DNA of 64,000 bases from Cladopsammia gracilis (Eukaryota > Cnidaria > Anthozoa > Scleractinia > Dendrophylliidae): NCBI GenBank assembly GCA_022457155.1, contig JAJGOT010000039.1, positions 281,001-345,000 on the forward strand, in the 5' to 3' direction. Positions within the stretch are counted from its first letter, which is position 1. Each line of letters opens with the position of its first letter. Below are positions 57,325-64,000 of the stretch, in pieces. The notes under the pieces were generated by a model. It was given only the letters and a program-made list of their open reading frames with translations, searched no databases and was not told the DNA's origin. Both the position numbers and the translations under genes were made by a program.

Positions 57325-58320
57325 CCTGCAAACGAGATCTATGAGCGTTACAATGCAGAAAATTACCGTCCCATCTCACTTACTTGTATTGCATCAGCGA
57401 TAATGGAACAAAGCACATACTCAAACATCTAGAATGTAATGACATGCTATATAAGCTCCAACATGGGTTCAGAACTAAGCGCTCCACGGAAACTCAACTT
57501 ACATTTGTTCAAGGCCTCTATAGGAATCTCCGTGACAAAAAGCAGACAGATGTTATAGTTATGGATTTTGCAAAGACCGTTTACAAGGTACTCCATAACA
57601 AGTTGATACGAAAGCTCAGAGAATATGGCATTAACAACTACATCAACCAATGGATAGAGAGTTTCCTGTCCCAGCGACAGCAAAGAGCAGTATGTGAAGG
57701 GGAAATGCCATCTTGGGATCTAGTAACATGTGATGTGCCTCAAGGGTCCTTGATCGGACCAATACTATTCTTAAACGATCTTCCAACTAGAGTACAGTCC
57801 AAAGTTAGACTTTTCGCCGATGATACAATTGTATATATGACTGTTACTAATGAAACAGATGCTGCAATTCTGCAAAAAGATCTCCAACTCGTAGAAGAGT
57901 GGGAAGACAGATCGCAGATGTCTTTCCACCCGGATAAGTGCTTTGTGTTACGAGATACCCGGTGTAGGTTGCCCCTCACTCGTGATTACATCCTACATAT
58001 GTAAAGAAAGCTAACTCATTTATAGGCTTCCTTAGACGAAATCTACAAATCCATCATAAACACATCAAAGCCAACGCATACAAGACCCTTGTTCGATCAC
58101 AAATCGAGTACGCATCCACCGTATGGGATCCTTTTACTCAAGAGAACCAAAATAAGATCGAGAAGGTGCAGAGGAGAGCAGCCCGCTTTGTTTTGCAACA
58201 ACTACGGCCGCGAAGCAGGTGTCACCGCCATGCTGAATGAGCTTGGCTGGCGCAGTCTGGTGCAGCGTAGAGCAGATAGTAGGCTTATTATGTTTTACAA
58301 AATTATAAATCGAAGTAGAC
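57325..58320 (+). pseudogene. Non-LTR reverse transcriptase fragment
   Basis: Contains FRTKRSTETQLTFVQGLYRN, VPQGSLIGPILFLNDLP, the palm box LFADDTIVY and QMSFHPDKC, then (after a frame change near 58000) NSFIGFLRRNL, IEYASTVWDPFTQENQ and KVQRRAARFV. An upstream AENYRPISLTC is also seen. It is truncated at both ends; the right edge at 58320 coincides exactly with the start of the segmental duplication. Confidence 0.85.
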
Positions 58321-58487
58321 TTATTTAGAATGAGTCATTTGTAGTGGTTATTTGTGAAATGAGTAGTAGTAAGGGGCGTCAATATAAAGCGTAACCAATC
58401 AGATCGAAAGCCAGATTTCGAATACGCAGCCAAAAGGACCATATGTAATATGCAGTTATATAAGTATCTTGATCATTTTTCAGGCCT

Positions 58488-60967
58488 TAGGTTCAGCGAC
58501 AGACACCGTCGGCGTCCTGTCATCATTGAAATCACTTAAATCTCTTCAAATCTACGTCATGTAAGCATGTAAGTCCACTCAATATTTCCACTCAAGTAAA
58601 GTTAGTAGAAATCTAGTAACAGCGTCCAGCCAGTCAGCAGCCTCGCGTCAGTTTATTCCAGAAACTCTTAAGTTGCCAGATAGCTAGCCTGGAGAACAGG
58701 TGTAACTTTTTGCGTTTTTGAGGCGATTGCTAGCATACAGAACAGGCGTTATTTTTTGGCGTTTTTGAGGCGAGCGCGTAAAAAATAACGCATGTTCTGC
58801 AGGCTACTTGATTGCACGCTAAATTAATTATTGACATTATTAGAGAACACCTTGGCAAGGAGTTCAGTGCTTCCTATAGTTACGAGATTGTTTTTAGCCA
58901 TTGATAATTGCAGAAGTTAAGGCAGGAATTTAGGAGTGTCCGAGGCCAGGGATTCTAAAACCGTCAAAGTAACGTTTTCCCCACAAGAACATTAAACGGG
59001 ATATCTCAGCAGATTTCAGTATCGCATTTATATCCAAGGAAATCTAAAAATAATACCCTTGGCTTGTTAACAATTCCTATATTAGTGCGCTGAATCTATT
59101 GAGTTATTTAGCATCGGTTGGTCTGGATGGAACTGGATTACAACTTAAAAAATTTAGGTTTAAATGGCTGTAGTTTGCTCTCCCTTTAAAGTGCACATGA
59201 AGTGAAATTTCACCACTGCCATTTTTTTCGGTAATCTGAAAATAGGGTGGTTAAAGAAACATTTTGATGGAAAAATAAGTCACTTGAACAGGCTCGAACA
59301 TATTTTAACAAGCGACTTAATTGTGAATGTTAGACAAGAACCTGGGTTCTATTTACTTCATAATGCGTTTACAACTGAGCGCGTCACTCGTTTTACAGTG
59401 GAGTGTTAGCAACTTCTGGAAGGATTATTTCGATTAAATATGGCTGAAAGCGACGCGTATTTTAGCCCCGACTTCGTCCCCCTCTCCATCATATGATCGA
59501 AAATATCGCAAATTTCAGGCACCGGCAGGAGTTTTCATGGTGGATCCTCTTCGAACAAAAGAGGAAAACGACTGAAAATGAATTTGATAATGAAAAGAAC
59601 AAATTTGTTCATCTCGAGTCTAAAGTTTACATAAAATACCTGGGCTTCTTATTGACCAGAATCTCTCCTGGAAATACCACATTGATTCTATTGTTACAAA
59701 AATTAGTAAAAATATTGGGCTAATTGCAAAGCTACGCCACTCTGTACCTCGACAAATACTACTCAATATCTATAAGTCACTAATTCATCCTTATTTAACG
59801 TATGGTCTTGCTGCCTGGGGTCAGGCATGCAAGACCTATCTCAATAAAATTCTAATTCTTCAGAAAAGAGCTCTTAGATTACTGTACTTTGCAGACTGGC
59901 ATGATCATGCAATTCCTTTATTTCTCGAAGCTAACGTGCTTCCAATAACTTTTCTTTATTATGAGTCCGTATCAACCTTAATGCATGATATCAATTATGA
60001 TAAAGCCCCAGCAAACATGCTCAATTTATTTCAGAAAACGTCTAATATTCACTCATACAATACACGATCGTCTACATCTGGAAAATTCTATGTTAAATGT
60101 TCCAGACTAGAAATACTAAACAATTCTTTCTCTCGGCTCGGAGTAAAGCTGTGGAATAAGATACCACGCTATATAACGGATCTTCCTAAGAATGCTTTCA
60201 AAAGAGCTCTCCGCAAATTGCTATTCAATATCTTAGAAAAGGAGGATGACTATATTCAAATCCCCATGATTATTAATAAAGTAAGTACATAGATACACTT
60301 ACTATAGTCAGAAACTCCTTGTCTTAACTCAATTAGATCACTTAACTTCTGTGTTTTTATTCTTTATTATGTACAATCTGCAAGGCTTTTCAATAGTACA
60401 AGTTTTTTTCTTTTTTTTTTGGATTTTGTAGATATCTGTATTATTCATGTACTTGTTTTGCCCCGCCCCGATTAGCTTTCCAGCTATTTGCAGGGCAAAC
60501 TAATCATTCAACTCTGCCATATACTAAGAATACATTGTTGTTGTTGTTTGTTGTTAAATAAAATTGTTGTTGTTGTTAAATAAAGGTGTTATAAACAACA
60601 TAAAACCCTAAAACAAAACGGTAGTGAAATTTCTCTTCATGTGCAGTTTAAGAATCCACTTTGTATCTTAAGCTGCTTTACCAGGTTCCAACAAATATTT
60701 TTGCATGATTGAAGGCACGTATCATTTATGTTAGCAGGGGTTTGATAAAAATCAGCCAAATCCCCGTGACACATCTTTGATGTCCAGAACTATTCTATCT
60801 TCTCTCATTTCATTCTTCTCAGGTGATGAGGCAAGCAGTTGGGCTACGTTTAACCAGCAGCTGGCCGAGGTTCAAGAAGCGCTTGCACAGCTTAATGCGC
60901 AGGTGCAAAAGATAAAAGAGAGCCTTCATACAGTCATGCAGTGGCAAGAACAATCTAATTATCAATA
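58488..60967 (+). pseudogene. Dead copy of channel exons 6-7
   Basis: 58488-58564 keeps the start and end of exon 6 (ALGSATDTVGVLS, then SLKSLQIYVM) but has lost about 90 nt that code for M4. 60824-60967 is an exon 7 copy with intact LAEVQEALAQLNAQVQKIKE, then a stop earlier than in copy 1. No exons 1-5 are present, so it cannot make a channel. Confidence 0.85.
59603..60590 (+). mobile_element. 5'-truncated LINE inserted in duplication copy 2
   Basis: Encodes an RT C-terminus with a frame change: IKYLGFLLTRIS, IYKSLIHPYLTYGLAAWGQA, SNIHSYNTRS and LWNKIPRYITDLPKNAFKRA. The tail is TTG-rich with TTAAATAAA repeats. Copy 1 shows the empty site at about 42700 (GAACAATATAAAACCC). It is dead. Confidence 0.8.
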
Positions 60968-61633
60968 ATCCAGATAGTACCAGCTCAGTGGAATCCGAAA
61001 TGTCTACCCTCGGACCAGACACATAGTTCTCTCGTAGTTTTTGTTTAGTTCTCCGTGTGCTTCCGTGGTAAGCAACAGTCAAACTTGATTATGCTTCTGC
61101 GGAATTTAGATAGAAACGCCTCCCCTGAAGTGAGCTAGTTTGAGATTCTCTAAATGATGTACATTTGACAATGATTTTCAAACAATTTATAATACTCATC
61201 ACAATAGGCGGGAGGGAGAATAAGGGTCTAGACTTCCCACTTCCCTTCCCCGCTCCATTTTTCGTTCACCGCCCCTTCCTTGGCCCATCCTATCCCCCCA
61301 CCCCACCCCGCGCGCGCCGATCACATGTGTCACGTTCTCCCGATTCCTGCCCTTATCTCTTCTCAATACCTCCCCCTGTCCCCTTTCCCACAATTCATGA
61401 CATTTACATTAAACGGGGCTTATCACAAAAGCGATTCCGGGCGTTTTTGTTCGCAACGCATTTGAAACGCAACTTTAGTTTGTTGCGTAAGAAGAAGAGG
61501 TGCGATTTGCCATAGTTCTAAATATTCGTCTTTTATTCGCATTTGTTAGTAAGTGGAATAATCTGCCGAGATATATTGTCCATATCGGAACCTTAACTGT
61601 TTTAAAGAACAGAGTGACTTAAAATTAATTTTT

Positions 61634-61640
<7 letters not shown>

Positions 61641-61675
<35 letters not shown>

Positions 61676-62365
61676 GGTTCTTAAAAACGTATCTAACATC
61701 AGTCTCGACGCTTATAACAAATATTGAATATAAAAATAATGTAACAACTACAGCCAGAAAGCTAAGAAAGACTAAAACTAAGATAAAATGTCAAAACTTA
61801 AAACAATATTAAAACTTCAAATGTATTAAAACAAGTATGTTTAAAAGTGGATATAGTATCCGCCTGCTTAATTTCGGCCGGAAGACTGTTCCAAAGGCGT
61901 GGTGCGGCCGCAGAGAAAGCCCTGTCTCCGTAATTGACGGTGCATGTCCTGGGTACATGTAGTAAATTTTCATTTGAGGATCTCCGTGTGCCATGGGGAT
62001 GGTGAACATCAAGCAACTGAGGGATGTACGCAGGTGCTAATCCGTTCTGTGCTTTGTAGGTGATGAGCATGATCTTAAGTGCAATTCGCTTGGAGACAGG
62101 AAGCCAGTGGAGGTCACGCAATATCGGTGTTGTGTGTTCATGTCGAGTGGATCTTGTAACAAGTCTTGCAGCCGTGTTTTGAACTCTCTGTATATTTGTC
62201 AATCAGGTGCGATGGAAGGCCATATAGCAAGCTGTTGCACTGGTCGGGGCGCGAAGAAGTGAAAGCATGAACAAGACGTTCGGTTGTAGCTTTATCCTGA
62301 TAGCGCCGTATTTTTCCAATATTTCTAATAGAAAGGTAGGCAGCCTTACATATGTTACTTAGGTG
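61641..62365 (-). mobile_element. 5'-truncated LINE with (ATT)n tail, in duplication copy 2
   Basis: CATTAA flanks both ends (61635-61640, 62366-62371), and copy 1 has a single CATTAA at about 43694, an empty site. The minus strand encodes VQNTAARLVTRSTRHEHTTP, LHWLPVSKRIALKIMLITYK, DRAFSAAAPRLWNSLPAEI, with a frameshift near 62195 and another near the end. Same family as 13541-14104. Confidence 0.85.
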
Positions 62366-62534
62366 CATTAACTAACCTAATAATACAAATTTGCTGTTAA
62401 CAATATAATTTCATATTTTGTTTGTATAATTTGTAAATTTTTCGTAGGGGAAAAAGTTTTATATAGGGAAAACCCCATGATTTCGCCTTTCAGAATGAGT
62501 TTTTAACTTGAATTTTATTTTGCTTCCTGAATGG

Positions 62535-62730
62535 ACTGTTATGTTATGTTGTTATCATAAGTGTGTTATGTTACGTTAGGTTAGGTTATGTTATATTATG
62601 TTACGTTAGGTTATGTTACATTATGTTAGGTTAGGTTATGTTATGTGCTATGTTATGTTGTAGTTATGTGTTGTTACGTTAAGTTTTGTTACGTTAGGTT
62701 ATGTCATGTTAATTACGTTTGTTTAGCAGC
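62535..62730. repeat. GTTAN pentamer array
   Basis: A run of GTTAT/GTTAC/GTTAG variants. The counterpart in copy 1 is 44815-44960, which adjoins the 940-bp insertion. Confidence 0.85.
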
Positions 62731-63404
62731 CCAAATAACCAGGTCAGAATATTCGATAATTGGTTTATTCATTCGAGAAAAAGATATTTTTAGTGTAAAG
62801 AAAACGTACACTTGAGTCTTGATTAAGCCTTAAATTTGGAATGATGTTACAGTTGCCTTTAAAGCAATACAAACAATGATGTACACATGTTGATGGCGAT
62901 AAAAATACTTTGTGTGAGAATTTGCGCGCTTGCTTTAAGAATCGAATAAATTAATTATTACTTTTTTCTTTTTTTTTCGGGGGGGGGGGGGGTGCTGTCG
63001 ACTGATTCCAATCAAGCATTTTTATACGCTCTTGTTGCTCGTGTTCAATCAATTCAACAACAGCAAAAGGCTTGTGATCAAAAGCGGAATAACGTAAGCA
63101 TAAAAATATTTCTAGTGAAGACAGAACAACTGAAGGCGAACGAGTGTCATAGATGTTCATTCGATGCGGTACACTTCTGTCGCTAATGTCCTCGCCAGAA
63201 AAGTTTTATTCGCTTACGACTATGCTGAAATAACAAATGAAGCCAAGTGTAAAGAACACGGTAGAGCCTGGCATTTTACACCATGGATTAGCAACATACA
63301 AACTTGAACCAATAATTCTATCTTACGCACAAACTTCGTTCATTGGTCACATGTTAGTTCACGTCCAAACAATATAAACTGCACGGCTTGTTTTGCCGCG
63401 TTAT

Positions 63405-63869
63405 TTATCGGTTATCTGTCTGTTCATGTGTTACCCACGTGGACTGCACGGGCTGATCACCGCAACAGCTGTCGAGCCACGCCAATAGCGAATCAGCGCA
63501 GTGCATGCGGCCTTCGCGGTGGTTCCGATACAAAAGCGCGCCGAACAGCACAACAGCGACCACTATTGGCGCGAAAATTCCCCACGCGGACTCCGTGTTT
63601 ACGCAGATACAAACGCTGAAAACAGCTAGCACAAGAAGTATATAACCAGCAAAACACAGTTGATATGTTGGGATGTCGCGTATTCTTGCGCGAAATTCTA
63701 AATTCGGTCCGATTACTGTACACACAGAAGCCATCTCTTCTTCAGAGGCTCTGTCGACTTCTATTGAGCCCTCGGGATCGCCGCCGGTAAGCGGGATTTG
63801 CTCACAGTCATTAGCTTCCAGTGCATCTTCATCAGGGCTGCCATGGCTGCCGTATGGTGTACGTATCAT
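63405..63869 (-). CDS. Orphan two-TM protein, copy 2
   Basis: 154 aa, ATG 63867-63869. It is about 91 percent identical by eye to the protein at 45628-46092. The two helices (CFAGYILLVLAVFSVCICV and AWGIFAPIVVAVVLFGALLY) and RNHREGRMH are kept; changes cluster in the N-terminal acidic region and the tail (WVTHEQTDNR). No stop or frameshift, although the surrounding copy has decayed, which suggests selection. The function is unknown. Confidence 0.65.
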   Translation of the reverse strand: MIRTPYGSHGSPDEDALEANDCEQIPLTGGDPEGSIEVDRASEEEMASVCTVIGPNLEFRARIRDIPTYQLCFAGYILLVLAVFSVCICVNTESAWGIFAPIVVAVVLFGALLYRNHREGRMHCADSLLAWLDSCCGDQPVQSTWVTHEQTDNR

Positions 63870-64000
63870 TGCCGCCTTCTTCGGTTGAGGTTTAGGATAC
63901 CAAATGACCTGTTTGATTAAAAATTAGCCAACAGTCAAAACTAACGTGCTCGTATAGGACCCACCGCTCTACAAAAAGGTGGGTCTCTTTTCTCTTTTTT

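Larger units (their letters stand above)
58321..64000. repeat. Segmental duplication, copy 2 (runs past the window end)
   Basis: Direct copy of 41195-46215. It carries decayed channel exons 6 and 7, two LINE insertions (59603-60590, 61641-62365) absent from copy 1, and an intact 154-aa gene. It lacks the 940-bp insertion of copy 1. The end lies beyond the window. Confidence 0.9.

Noticed and set aside
1..64000. tRNA, rRNA or snRNA genes
   Set aside because: I saw no convincing A/B box pair with cloverleaf or conserved rRNA text. A dedicated scan could still find one.

Overview
The window is eukaryotic, AT-rich, intron-rich and crowded with transposons. Spliced genes have GT-AG introns, several flanks are duplicated, and the elements include Ngaro-type DIRS, PIF/Harbinger, hAT, Mutator-like, non-LTR retroelements and many fold-back MITEs. 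This mix, with lineage-specific GPCRs and an ionotropic-glutamate-receptor-like channel, suggests a cnidarian, most likely an anthozoan such as a reef coral. The organism is an inference; no rRNA or marker gene settles it.

Layout. 1.2-9.1 kb (minus): an eight-exon DENR gene (translation re-initiation and recycling factor) that I assembled to 186 aa, with introns full of repeats. 9.4-14.1 kb: gene-poor repeats (hAT MITE, TGACGTCA-ended MITEs, a 5'-truncated LINE tail). 14.2-19.1 kb (minus): two tandem, intronless class-A GPCR paralogues with degenerate DRY and NPxxY motifs, duplicated with their flanks. 19.4-22.1 kb: a 43-bp minisatellite, then a decayed PIF/Harbinger transposon with transposase and Myb/SANT genes. 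24.3-27.8 kb (minus): a two-exon EamA/WAT1-like transporter. 28.2-35.7 kb: a three-level nest, in which a Ngaro-like tyrosine-recombinase retrotransposon sits in a 5'-truncated LINE that itself sits in a long inverted-repeat element. 36.8-43.1 kb (plus): a seven-exon glutamate-receptor-like channel whose pore carries the potassium-channel filter TVGYGD. 45.6-46.1 kb (minus): an orphan two-TM protein of 154 aa. 46.5-54.6 kb: transposon derivatives, including a 17-bp minisatellite, a long-TIR element with a broken CXC-domain gene, and a Mutator-like element with a 9-bp target duplication. 54.7-57.0 kb (minus): a two-exon PQ-loop membrane protein. 57.3-58.3 kb: an RT fragment. 58.3-64.0 kb: a second, decayed copy of 41.2-46.2 kb, with dead copies of the channel's last two exons, two LINE insertions, and an intact second copy of the 154-aa gene.

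The host genes do not form one pathway. The most notable biology is the predicted potassium-selective glutamate-receptor-like channel, with its intron-split filter and decoy copies of the filter exon boundary in intron 2. Next is the Ngaro-like element, whose gag and pol share one frame separated by a single UGA-CUA stop. All exon models come from reading splice sites and family similarity by eye; transcripts were not available.
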